A model generated the notes under the pieces. It was not told where the DNA came from, did no database searches, and was given only the letters and a program-made list of their open reading frames with translations. Of a stretch of 64,000 bases of DNA, positions 30,292 to 42,484 are shown in pieces; the stretch's first letter is position 1; the number at the start of each line of letters is the position of its first letter. The translations under genes and the position numbers were made by a program. The stretch comes from Botryococcus braunii (taxonomy: Eukaryota > Chlorophyta > Trebouxiophyceae). Location: the NCBI GenBank assembly GCA_002005505.1, contig MVGU01001296.1, positions 1 to 64,000 on the forward strand, in the 5' to 3' direction.

Positions 30292-31666
30292 TGTGAAAGG
30301 TTATGGGCAGAGAAAACACCTGTAAGTCCGCAAAAGGATTTGTCAATGCACTGTAGAGGTTTCGTCAGTCAGACCTCGACACACCCTTTGGCGCGACTGA
30401 TACAGGTTCGAAAGGAGCGCCTTCCCTTGCGGCAACCAATAAGCAAGTGCGACTGTCTCAAAGACAAATCAAATATGCAATAGCAAGCTTCAACTTGTAG
30501 CAAACAGACAGGACTTCCATTCCGTGGCACAGGATTCGGCCAACCAACGAATCGATTACATGGGACAATGTTACTGCTTGCCCTACTGGCACAATCTCAT
30601 ATACGCATAAATTACTTCTCTCATCAGCTGGTTTCATAGCATCGTCTCAGACATGTTCTGTGCCGGACCTGAGTCCGGCACACTCGTTCCCTTGACGACC
30701 TAACAGCACAGTTTTGCGACAGTCAACAAAATATCTAACCAAATAGGAATTATCTCATTAAATCACAACTACATCAATACCTGTAAGTCCGCAAAAGGAT
30801 TTGTCAATGCACTGTAGAGGGTTCGTCAGTCAGACCTCGACACACCTATTGCCCCAAGCATTACGATTTAGCCAGAGCAATGAGCAACATTGCAAATGCA
30901 GTGGTTATCAAATACATCATGCTATTCTATCCTCTGTCAAAGTGACAACGTACCCTTTGGCGCGATTGATACAGGTTCGAAAGGAGCGCCTTCCCTTGCG
31001 GCAACCAATAAGCAAGTGCGACTGTCTCAAAGACAAATCAAATATGCAATAGCAAGCTTCAACTTGTAGCAAACAGACAGGACTTCCATTCCGTGGCACA
31101 GGATTCGGCCAACCAACGAATGACGAGTCTGTCGCCTCCAGCAGTTAAATACCTGACCGTGTTTGGCGCCCAAGGGACTCGATAAAAGTCGAGTCCCTGA
31201 AAGCTTCTCACTCCAAAAGGTCCCTAATTGGTAATCCAATACGGATGATGTTTCCTAGACAAAATACCTAAAGGTCCCATTTTCTGTACCTAATTAAACA
31301 CACTGATGTGGCCGCCTAAGAATTAGTTTGACTGACCTCGAATACATATTTGAGGTCCCAAAACAAGTTCCACTGAGTGCCACGATGCTGTGTGAGTCAA
31401 TGCAAAGTTGTCCAAACCTCTATGTGAAGTTACGTGAGGAAGACTGAGGTCTGTCAAGGAATTATGTCGCTTCACAGCCAAGTTCCTAGGACTAGCTGGA
31501 AGAACTATGCAGAAGTTTGCACCTAAGGCCCAACAGTGTTGTGCTGTCCAGGGCAGCCTGGCATGCACGACTGTTTTGCCTAGGATGAGTCAGAAGAATA
31601 CCTCTGAATAAGTCCAACAGTAATGCTCCCTAAGTAATTACCTGATCTAGGTCATTACCTACAACA
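30292..31666 (-). repeat. Copia A 3' LTR of the composite, subtype 1
   Basis: 1375 bp; on the minus strand TGTTGTAGG...TTTCACA. Subtype marks (plus strand here): TTCGAAAGG, CAATAAGCAAG, GGTTTCATAGC. The near-palindrome GACCTCGAATAC/ATATTTGAGGTC at about 31336-31359 is imperfect here. Confidence 0.94.
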
Positions 31667-31853
31667 CTTCCCCTTGGACGTTTCAGAGGTCCAGCTATTG
31701 TACTACTTCTCAGGCAACGCCCACTGTAGTACATGCTTCTGGGTCAGGCGTGCTTCGGGGGAGTTACTAGTGAAGAAGGTAGCTAATCTCCTCACCCTCC
31801 GCCTTTGCCCGTGGTCACTCGGTCGTGGTAAACACCAGCCGGAAAATAAGATG
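31667..31853 (-). other. Copia A 3' untranslated region
   Basis: Polypurine tract CCAAGGGGAAG on the minus strand touches the LTR. No gene. Confidence 0.75.
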
Positions 31854-34800
31854 TCACTCGCGTGAAACGACACCAAGTGTATTGCGGTGAATCTTGAACA
31901 ACACAGGGACGAGTGGTTTCGTAAAGATGTCCGCCACAGTCTTCTGGGTGGGTACATACTTCACGTCCACGTCACCCTGAATGACAGCAGCACGTGCATG
32001 GTGAAATGCCACAGCAACATGCTTGGTGTACTTGGAATTTACAAGATTCCGTAAATTCCGAACGCACCCAGAGTTATCAATGAACAGAGGAGGTTTCCAC
32101 ACATCAACATGAATCTCCTCCAAGAAACCGCGAAGCCAAATGGCTTCTTTGATAGCATGACTAGCAGCTCGAAACTCTGATTCCACTGTTGATGTAGCAG
32201 TGGCACTTTGTTTCTTGCTGCCCCAAACAACTGATCCACCATAAACTTGGAACACGAAACCTGTAGTGGATGCTCGCATATCTAGATCACCCGCATAGTC
32301 GGCATCGACATAACCCTCAAGAGGAGATGTGCCCCCACCAAGCTGGAGTGCAAGATCCCGAGTGTCCTTCAAATACCGGACCACTCGAAGACCTTCTTGC
32401 ATATGTGCAGTGGTAGGTGTGCCTCTATACCGTGAAAGAACCCCTACCGCATGAGCAATATCAGGACGTGTGGTATTAGCTAAATACAGAAGAGAGCCAA
32501 TCAGCTCACAGTAACGATGCCCGGGTTCCAAAGCAACCCCAGCCCCATCAATGGGATTGGACTGAGTGGAGTGACTGGTGTGCACAAATGATTTACTCAT
32601 GGGTGTGTCATAGGCCCGTGTGTCACCACTAAGTCCAAAACTGTCCACCAATGCATCTATCTTCAGCCCACTACTCATCCACATCAGCTTCCGCTCTCGA
32701 TCTCGAACAATCTGACATCCCAGGAAATCCTTGACTTCCCCAAGATCATGAATAGAGAACTCTTTCCCTATAGTCTCCTTAAAGGCCAATACACGTGGGA
32801 GAGCCTTTGACATGATCAGCATGTCGTCTACAAAAAGAACCAAATACACAGGATCTTCCCCTGGAACATTTGACATATAGATTCCTGCATCTGACATGCA
32901 TGCAGTAAATCCATGTTTAGCCAGTGTGGCATCAAGCGTATGATACCCGGCACGTGGAGCTTGTTTGAGGCCGTACAGAGCCTTACGCAAGCGACACACT
33001 TGGGGACCACCATTGTGAAATCCTGGAGGTTGGGTAACGTAAACCTCTTCCTCCAGATCCCCATTCAAAAAGGCCGTTTTTATATCGAGCTGATGAATTT
33101 CCATATCCTCAGCAGCTGCCTTACACAGAAGAACACGTCGAGCCCCAAAGCTACTGGTGGGTGCGAAGACTTCGTCCACATCAATACCCTGAATTTGACG
33201 ACATCCTTGTGCAACAAGACGAGCTTTGTACCTTATAACATTACCATGGGCATCGACTTTTACAGAATAGATCCAGTGAACTGGGATGACTTTCTTTCCT
33301 CTGGGTCTTTCAGTGTACTCAAAGCACTCATGAGCATCGAGAGAGTTCTTCTCCTCGATCATGGCTTGTTCCCAAAACACCCACTGATCAGACATTCGTG
33401 CCTCACGATAGTTACTTGGTACAGGAATCTTGCTAAATCTCACTCCTGCAGGACTAGCAAGGCAAGCACGTAGAAAAGCAATACTGGCAGGTTCACTGGG
33501 ATCCCCTCCTGAATCCGCGGTACGGAACACACATGAAGGCATCTCCCCACTGGGTTCTGCCCCATCTTGCTCATGCAAAATGTCTCTAACAATCCTCGCA
33601 GATCCTGCCCACGGATTATCTGAGCTCTGCCTTGTGGCAAATGGCAGATTATCAAAGAATGCAACCTTGCCTCTGGATCTCATCTGACCCACTACTCTCC
33701 GTGCTTCCTGACTCCCGCTCTCATCTTCTCTCGCAGCAGCAGCAGTTATCATCTCTTCATGTTCACATACCATCTCAGAATGGTCCACTGCGTCATGCAC
33801 ATTGCTAACTCGAAGTCGAGTTTCACGATCAGATTCACATTTTGCATTAGCAAGCCTCCCTACAGCCTCATCACGTACATGCATAGCAACAGCATTGTCA
33901 TCGCTACACTGATCAACAGCACTTGAATCACCCTCCACTGCAGAGTCAGTGTCAACTCCAGTACCCCTCCCAGTACATTCAGCTTCCCCTGCTTCCCCTA
34001 CGTCTCCTGCTTCCCCTGGTTCCCTGGACGTTGGAATCCCCCCTTCTTCTGTACTAGTGTCATCATGTACAGTGACGGTGGTAGGAGCTTCATCAGCAGC
34101 TTCGATCCCAGCCTGCTCTGTGATGTTACCAGACTTGGGTTGCTCTTTACGAGCATTTCGTTGCTGCAGACGCTCTGCACGTGTCAAAGCTCCAGGCTGC
34201 AGCTGGAAACGTGCCGTACCACCAGGCCAGGGGAATGCGCCCGGGGTGCGTGATGTTGGAGACTTGGCCAGTGGTACTGCCATGAGTCTCAGTCGGGCTA
34301 TGGTGCGAATCCCTCCACTGGTGGTTGGTGCAGAGGTCCCATGCCTGGTAGCAGCATGCATGCGCCTGGGCACCTCACTGACTCCAGGTGATTGGCTTGA
34401 GGATGCTGAACTGGGCGCAGTAGAACCAGGAGACCCCACTGGGGATGGCGCAAAGGGGGCGCAGGGTGCAGTGAGGTTGGAGTGCCTAGTGCGCGCAGGG
34501 GTTGCACAAGGTGCGCGGGGTGGAGTGGGGTCTGGATGCAGTCGGGCAGTTTGAGGGCGAGCTGGGGAGGGTTCATCGTCCTCGCTACTGTTGTCCTCCA
34601 TGGGAATTGTTGCCTCAGTGGATGCAGGGGTCTCCAATTCCACAGGATTCAGGTCCTGGTCCAGGCTGGGTCCCGGTTGGGGTGAGGCTGGGTCCGGATC
34701 CAGGCTAGATCCAGGCTGGGTTGCAGATACAGGACCGGGCCCAGCAGCTTGCAGCCCAATGGCAGACGCACCACTCTGGCTCTCCACAAAATGTACACTC

Positions 34801-36260
34801 GGAGACACCACTGTCCTACCAGGCAGTCGGACCTTGTACCCCTTGGTGTGTGGACAGTATCCCACAAACATACCTGCCTCAGACTGTGCACCCAAAGATG
34901 ACACCTGGTGTTTGGCATGTTTCACGTATGCCAAACAACCCCACTTGCGCAAATGGGACAGATCAGGGACAGTGCCAGTGAACATTTCAAATGGGGTTTT
35001 CTCCTGACCAGAGACTGGCATCACATTATGTAAATATGCAGCAGTAAGCATTGCATCCACCCAAAGACTCTCATCTGCCTGAACACCCAACAGCAATGTT
35101 CTGGCCTTCTCTTCCAATGTTCGGTTCATTCTCTCAGCAACTCCATTCTGCTGTGGAGTATACGCGGCAGAGGTCTCAGTGTGAATGCCATTCTCTGTAC
35201 AGAACCCATGAAACGTTTTATTCAAGAACTCTGTGCCCCTGTCAGTCCTAACCGCCTTAACCTTGGATTCTGTCTGTCTCTCCCAGTATGTAATAGTGTC
35301 TGTCAAATGAGATGCAATGGTAGCCTTGCTAGTGACTGGTAACACTGAAACGAAATTAGACAACTCATCCACTACTGTGACAGAAAACTTTTCCCCTTCA
35401 ACGCCAGGAGTTGACATGGCACCAACCGTATCCGCATGTATTGGATGCAGTACTCGAGGCGGCTCATGTGAACTTGGCTTGAAAGATGGTTTACACTGCT
35501 TTCCCCGAACACAAGGGTCACAGTGAGTATCGCACTTTGAACAAGGAAGAAGGGACACAGGTATCCCAGTACACAACTCCTCCCTGCTCAAACGCTCTGT
35601 GGCTGTCTTCCCAGGATGCCCTAACCTCTCATGCCAAAGTTTTCGCAACTTGCAGTTATGTGCAGGTTTGTGCGCAGCATGATGTGCAGACATAGGGTTC
35701 ACAAACACTTGACAAGCCACCTTATATTTGGTGGAATAAATTCCCCTCAGAACATACAACCCATATCTTTCTACAATGCTGCACTCCCAACCCATGGGTC
35801 CCACCAGACTGCTGTAGGTCCCATTCTCACGTGGAACAAATTGAATACCATCCCTTACCCCAGCTGATACAGACAAGAGATTTGTGCTGGCCTGTGGAAC
35901 ACATTGTACATTATGGAGCCACAGTAACTGCCCTTCTGCATTCACCAGACACACACTCCCACTAGCAATGATGGAACCATGAGACTCTGATGTAGCCAAC
36001 TGCAGTTGACGTGGTTCTGTGTACACCGTGGGGTTCTGCAATACACCAAAGTCATTAACCAGGTGGACAGTAGCTCCAGAGTCCACAAGCCATTCCTCGC
36101 ACGAGTGCCCTATCCCACCACTCTGTAATACATTAAACGTCACACTGGGCAGTGAGATAGGAACGGCTTCTGCGTTTTTAGGACATGGAACATGGGTACT
36201 GTTGGATGCAGAGGGAACACTTGGCAGTGAATGCTTACTTCTGTCGCCAGCTTGCTCCTC
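31854..36260 (-). pseudogene. pol: Copia A pol (protease, integrase, RT, RNase H) without gag
   Basis: The longest unbroken A pol in the window, over 1400 codons. In order: protease EWLVDSGATVHLV, integrase HHCC (LWHERLGHPG...CDPC), DDE (HADTVGA, RTDRGTEF, NGVAERMNR), a long Pro/Ser/acidic spacer, RT with FVDD (32823-32834), and RNase H (GYVDADYAGDLDMR, STVESEFRAAS). The stop is TGA 31856-31854. At 36261, within the linker after the zinc knuckle, the sequence changes to foreign DNA, so gag, PBS and 5' LTR are missing and it has no start codon of its own. Confidence 0.92.
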
Positions 36261-36278
36261 TTTTAACGAAGTGAGACG

Positions 36279-36751
36279 TGTAACTAAGATTTATAACAAG
36301 CTAAGCAAGGGTATCAGGCAAGGGTGACACCGAAGGTAGAAATCGAAGTTCCAATCCGTTACAAGTTCGCAGCCCTCCTCACGCAGGTCGTCCGAGTCTC
36401 CAAAGAACAATATATAATGAACAATATAGGACTTTCTAGATGCCCCGCTTGTTGCAGAAAACCCAAAGACAATGATAACCACCCGAGTTCCTAGTCCACC
36501 TATGCGCGGATCCGGCTACGTCGTCCCTCTACGAGATGCTCTCGCGAGCATAACGATATGGATGACGAGAGGAGACCCACTAGGATGTTACAGTCATTTT
36601 CCTACACACAAGGACAACGAGATCTACTCGTATCCCAAAGGGCACGAAGAAACATGAACTACGCGCACACCATTACGAACATTATGCTTACGCTCACATC
36701 CAACGCGCAGGGGACGTGAGACGCGTCGCGCTGACGCGGCACCTCACTACA
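36279..36751 (-). repeat. Gypsy F 3' LTR (probable)
   Basis: On the minus strand it runs TGTAGTGAGG...TTAGTTACA, with TG/CA ends, and is preceded by a G-rich polypurine tract (36752-36762). Only one copy is in the window, so the ends are inferred. 36261-36278 is filler of unknown origin between it and the A pol. Confidence 0.6.
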
Positions 36752-38328
36752 TACTCCCCCCCTTATTCCTGTGCGTCCCCGCGCAGAAGGCAGAGCGCAA
36801 CAACAAACAGACAAGACAAACAAAGGAACAAGACCTTCCAACATGCGGAGACTCAGACTTAGACCTACGGGCAACCCGCCTCCCGTGTTGCCAGACCCCA
36901 GCCGAATGCTGCGTATCGGGGTCCCCACCATAATGCAATAAGAACAAGGATCAGGCATGACTAACAGAACAAAAGACAAAACACTGAAAGAAAAACGAAA
37001 GTCCACATGATGAACAGCCAAAATGAGACACAAGGGCAGAGCTAAAAGTCCAGATGTCCAAAAGTCCAGAGTCCAAGGGGAGTCCAATTTCCACATATAG
37101 TCCAGTATTACGCCAGTATTGCACCATATTGATCAGGTGTGGTCGTGAAGTGAAAAGGCCATACACCTAATGTGCACAAAAATCTATCCAGGTAAGGGAC
37201 CCATGGTCAACCCTACCGGGTAAGGCAGCCTTACCCTAGCCTGTCCAAAGTCCATATGGCCATACAGAGAGACCCCTCCAAGGAGGGCCAACCGGTCGAC
37301 GGGACCCTAAGGGTGGACCCTAGGAGTCGTGCCCTTGGGAGGCAATGGCGGGAGCCCGTGACTCTCACTGTATTCTTCCACTTTCTTGTGGCAACAACGC
37401 GTGACCTGTGCAAGTTATTTCCAGCTATCCTCATTTGGCTCGTTCGGATCGTCCAGAGTGCGGCCGCGTTCGCCAGTGAGTGGCTTGTGATCCACAATGC
37501 CCCCACACCCGGGATCCACGATACATCCACACCCATGTCCTTAACAATTGTGCTAGAGTATAAGCATCAGCATTCATTGTTGTAGCAGCAAAATGAGCAC
37601 ACTTGTTAAGCCTATCCACGACAAATCAAATAGCATCATTTCCACTTGGGGTCTGTGGGAGGTTGATAATAAAGTCCATAGACACACTTTGCCACTTCCT
37701 TGCTGGTATTTGTAAGGGGTGAAGAAGACCAGCAGGCAAGGTATTCCGAGCCTTGACTCGTTGACAAGAGTCACAATGAGCAACATAGGCTGTGACATCC
37801 TCATACATTCCCGGCCAATACCATTCCCTTGTGACAAGCTCGTACATGCGAGTTACTCCAGGGTGACCAACATGAGGTGGATCATGTAAAGCTTACAAAA
37901 TTCCACGTCGTAGGTTCTCCACGACAAGTTCCCCATCTTTCCTTTCCTCAAACAATGCAGGAACATATTTCCGTCCATTCCTCTCCCAAAAGCCTCCCTT
38001 TAGACTAACCTTCCTTCTATTCGCACGCGCTGCCAACCACGGATCGTATGTGTAAGCCTTCTCAAGTTTGCCAAGTAGGGATTCGCACCCATCGGTCTCG
38101 CGGGTAAGCTCACTCGGGCTGGCCAACCCGATTTGCTCCATCGTGCCGAGGGAGCTTGGGGTCTCGTGAGCGGGCCCCGGGAGCGTGACCTTGGGGACCT
38201 TGCGGACCCGAGCTGTGAGGGTACCCTCGACATCCCGGCTGGAGGGGGTGAGGGAGTCCGGACTGGTGCGCCGACGCTTGCGCCGGAGGGCAGCCCCGGC
38301 CACAGCAGCCCCATTGTCCCTCCCCCCA
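36752..38328 (-). pseudogene. Gypsy F, 3' fragment with broken integrase
   Basis: 36752-37530 is noncoding. From about 37530 up to 38300 there are pieces of a gypsy integrase: WLAARANRRKVSLKGGFWE, a zinc-binding GHPGVTRMYELV...CDSCQRVK, then MDFIINLPQTPSGNDAI and VDRLNKCAHFAATT. TAA near 37894 and TGA near 37627 interrupt it, and the catalytic core stops after LLRTWV, joined to 3' noncoding sequence. It is a dead internally deleted relic. At about 38328 it meets the A RT region, with AGGCCCG shared at the joint. Confidence 0.8.
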
Positions 38329-40957
38329 GGCCCGTGTGTCACCACTAAGTCCAAAACTGTCCACCAATGCATCTATCTTCAGCCCACTACTCATCCACAT
38401 CAGCTTCCGCTCTCGATCTCGAACAATCTGACATCCCAGGAAATCCTTGACTTCCCCAAGATCATGAATAGAGAACTCTTTCCCTATAGTCTCCTTAAAG
38501 GCCAATACACGTGGGAGAGCCTTTGACATGATCAGCATGTCGTCTACAAAAAGAACCAAATACACAGGATCTTCCCCTGGAACATTTGACATATAGATTC
38601 CTGCATCTGACATGCATGCAGTAAATCCATGTTTAGCCAGTGTGGCATCAAGCGTATGATACCAGGCACGTGGAGCTTGTTTGAGGCCGTACAGAGCCTT
38701 ACGCAAGCGACACACTTGGGGACCACCATTGTGAAATCCTGGAGGTTGGGTAACGTAAACCTCTTCCTCCAGATCCCCATTCAAAAAGGCCGTTTTTATA
38801 TCGAGCTGATGAATTTCCATATCCTCAGCAGCTGCCTTACACAGAAGAACACGTCGAGCCCCAAAGCTACTGGTGGGTGCGAAGACTTCGTCCACATCAA
38901 TACCCTGAATTTGACGACATCCTTGTGCAACAAGACGAGCTTTGTACCTTATAACATTACCATGGGCATCGACTTTTACAGAATAGATCCAGTGAACTGG
39001 GATGACTTTCTTTCCTCTGGGTCTTTCAGTGTACTCAAAGCACTCATGAGCATCGAGAGAGTTCTTCTCCTCGATCATGGCTTGTTCCCAAAACACCCAC
39101 TCATCAGACATTCGTGCCTCACGATAGTTACTTGGTACAGGAATCTTGCTAAATCTCACTCCTGCAGGACTAGCAAGGCAAGCACGTAGAAAAGCAATAC
39201 TGGCAGGTTCACTGGCATCCCCTCCTGAATCCGCGGTACGGAACACACATGAAGGCATCTCCTTACTGGGTTCTGCCCCATCTTGCTCATGCAAAATGTC
39301 TCTAACAATCCTGGCAGATCCTGCCCACGGATTATCTGAGCTCTGCCTTGTGGCAGATGGCAGATTATCAAAGAATGCAACCTTGCCTCTGGATCTCATC
39401 TGACCCACTACTCTCCGTGCTTCCTGACTCCCGCTCTCATCTTCTCTCGCAGCAGCAGCAGTTATCATCTCTTCATGTTCACATACCATCTCAGAATGGT
39501 CCACTGCGTCATGCACATTGCTAACTCGAAGTCGAGTTTCACGATCAGATTCACATTTTGCATTAGCAAGCCTCCCTACAGCCTCATCACGTACATGCAT
39601 AGCAACAGCATTGTCATCGCTACACTGATCAACAGCACTTGAATCACCCTCCACTGCAGAGTCAGTGTCAACTCCAGTACCCCTCCCAGTACATTCAGCT
39701 TCCCCTGCTTCCCCTACGTCTCCTGCTTCCCCTGGTTCCCTGGACGTTGGAATCCCCCCTTCTTCTGTACTGGTGTCATCATGTACAGTGACGGTGGTAG
39801 GAGCTTCATCAGCAGCTTCGATCCCAGCCTGCTCTGTGATGTTACCAGACTTGGGTTGCTCTTTACGAGCATTTCGTTGCTGCAGACGCTCTGCACGTGT
39901 CAAAGCTCCAGGCTGCAGCTGGAAACGTGCCGTACCACCAGGCCAGGGGAATGCGCCCGGGGTGCGTGATGTTGGAGACTTGGCCAGTGGTACTGCCATG
40001 AGTCTCAGTCGGGCTATGGTGCGAATCCCTCCACTGGTGGTTGGTGCAGAGGTCCCATGCCTGGTAGCAGCATGCATGCGCCTGGGCACCTCACTGACTC
40101 CAGGTGATTGGCTTGAGGATGCTGAACTGGGCGCAGTAGAACCAGGAGACCCCACTGGGGATGGCGCAAAGGGGGCGCAGGGTGCAGTGAGGTTGGAGTG
40201 CCTAGTGCGCGCAGGGGTTGCACAAGGTGCGCGGGGTGGAGTGGGGTCTGGATGCAGTCGGGCAGTTTGAGGGCGAGCTGGGGAGGGTTCATCGTCCTCG
40301 CTACTGTTGTCCTCCATGGGAATTGTTGCCTCAGTGGATGCAAGGGTCTCCAATTCCACAGGATTCAGGTCCTGGTCCAGGCTGGGTCCCGGTTGGGGTG
40401 AGGCTGGGTCCGGATCCAGGCTAGATCCAGGCTGGGTTGCAGATACAGGACCGGGCCCAGCAGCTTGCAGCCCAATGGCAGACGCACCACTCTGGCTCTC
40501 CACAAAATGTACACTCGGAGACACCACTGTCCTACCAGGCAGTCGGACCTTGTACCCCTTGGTGTGTGGACAGTATCCCACAAACATACCTGCCTCAGAC
40601 TGTGCACCCAAAGATGACACCTGGTGTTTGGCATGTTTCACGTATGCCAAACAACCCCACTTGCGCAAATGGGACAGATCAGGGACAGTGCCAGTGAACA
40701 TTTCAAATGGGGTTTTCTCCTGACCAGAGACTGGCATCACATTATGTAAATATGCAGCAGTAAGCATTGCATCCACCCAAAGACTCTCATCTGCCTGAAC
40801 ACCCAACAGCAATGTTCTGGCCTTCTCTTTCAATGTTCGGTTCATTCTCTCAGCAACTCCATTCTGCTGTGGAGTATACGCGGCAGAGGTCTCAGTGTGA
40901 ATGCCATTCTCTGTACAGAACCCATGAAACGTTTTATTCAAGAACTCTGTGCCCCTG
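38329..40957 (-). pseudogene. pol: Copia A pol, RT part to integrase, second interior of the composite
   Basis: Open frame from the integrase (LNKTFHGFC, NGVAERMNR) through the spacer and RT including FVDD, up to SGDTRA, where it enters antisense F sequence. The last part of RT, RNase H and 3' LTR are absent. The upstream integrase half lies at 49337-51231, beyond A1. It overlaps in content with 32610-36260, so this is a second interior, not a continuation. Confidence 0.9.
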
Positions 40958-42333
40958 TGTTGTAGGTAATGACCTAGATCAGGTAATTACTTAGGGAGCA
41001 TTACTGTTGGACTTATTCAGAGGTATTCTTCTGACTCATCCTAGGCAAAACAGTCGTGCATGCCAGGCTGCCCTGGACGGCACAACACTGTTGGGCCTTA
41101 GGTGCAAACTACTGCATATTTCTTCCAGCTAGTCCTAGGAACTTGGCTGTGAAGCGACATAATTCCTTGACAGACCTCAGTCTTCCTCACGTAACTTCAC
41201 ATAGAGGTTTGGACAACTTTGCATTGACTCACACAGCATCGTGGCAGTCAGTGGAACTTGTTTTTGGGACCTCGAATACGTATTCGAGGTCAGTCAAACT
41301 AATTCTTAGGCGGCCACATCAGTGTGTTTAATTAGGTACAGAAAATGGGACCTTTAGGTATTTTGTCTAGGACACATCATCCGTATTGGATTACCAATTA
41401 GGGACCTTTTGGAGTGAGAAGCTTTCAGGGACTCGACTTTTATCGAGTCCCTTGGGCGCCAAACACGGTCAGGTATTTAACTGCTGGAGGCGACAGACTC
41501 GTCATTCGTTGGTTGGCCGAATCCTGTGCCACGGAATGGAAGTCCTGTCTGTTTGCTACAAGTTGAAGCTTGCTATTGCATATTTGATTTGTCTTTGAGA
41601 CAGTCGCACTTGCTTATTGGTTGCCGCAAGGGAAGGCGCTCCTTTCGAACCTGTATCAGTCGCGCCAAAGGGTACGTTGTCACTTTGACAGAGGATAGAA
41701 TAGCATGATGTATTTGATAACCACTGCATTTGCAATGTTGCTCATTGCTCTGGCTAAATCGTAATGCTTGGGGCAATAGGTGTGTCGAGGTCTGACTGAC
41801 GAAACCTCTACAGTGCATTGACAAATCCTTTTGCGGACTTACAGGTATTGATGTAATTGTGATTTAATGAGATAATTCCTATTTGGTTAGATATTTTGTT
41901 GACTGTCGCAAAGCTGTGCTGTTAGGTCGTCAAGGGAACGAGTGTGCCGGACTCAGGTCCGGCACAGAACATGTCTGAGACGATACTATGAAACCAGCTG
42001 ATGTGAGAAGTAATTTATGCGTATATGAGATTGTGCCAGTAGGGCAAGCAGTAACATTGTCCCATGTAATCGATTCGTTGGTTGGCCGAATCCTGTGCCA
42101 CGGAATGGAAGTCCTGTCTGTTTGCTACAAGTTGAAGCTTGCTATTGCATATTTGATTTGTCTTTGAGACAGTCGCACTTGCTTATTGGTTGCCGCAAGG
42201 GAAGGCGCTCCTTTCGAACCTGTATCAGTCGCGCCAAAGGGTGTGTCGAGGTCTGACTGACGAAACCTCTACAGTGCATTGACAAATCCTTTTGCGGACT
42301 TACAGGTGTTCTCTCTGCCCATAACCTTTCACA
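40958..42333 (+). repeat. A1 5' LTR, subtype 1
   Basis: 1376 bp, TGTTGTAGG...TTTCACA. Holds R1 41504-41671, the 108-bp GT-AG segment 41672-41779, R2 41780-41846, then R1' 42073-42240 directly joined to R2' 42241-42307. A perfect 24-bp palindrome (GACCTCGAATAC and its reverse complement) is at 41268-41291. Confidence 0.95.
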
Positions 42334-42348
42334 GGTTATGGGCCCACC
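42334..42348 (+). promoter_or_regulatory. A1 primer-binding site
   Basis: GGTTATGGGCCCACC, as in A0. It pairs with GCCCATAACC at the LTR end. The third copy before the gag ATG has one change (CCTATAACC). Confidence 0.75.
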
Positions 42349-42484
42349 TGCCCATCGAGCTACGCCGAAGCCAAGGTTGCAGAGTACGAGGAGTCCGCCT
42401 TGAATACCTGCTGCACGTCATATCCAGAACGATTCATATCTGCAAAGTGACCCAGACTTGCAGAAACCTATAACCTTTCACACA

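Noticed and set aside
32913..33473. A 186-codon plus-strand frame, repeated at 38629-39189 and 57878-58438
   Set aside because: It is exactly antisense to RT of copia A; its repetition follows from the repeated element, not from selection on this frame.
33949..34554. A 201-codon plus-strand frame, repeated at 39665-40270, with similar ones at 44929-45660 and 59020-59670
   Set aside because: Antisense to the low-complexity spacer between integrase and RT of copia A.
37893..38372. A host collagen- or proline-rich gene next to A pol
   Set aside because: The frame holds gypsy integrase sequence (WLAARANRRKVSLKGGFWE) and runs into antisense A sequence.
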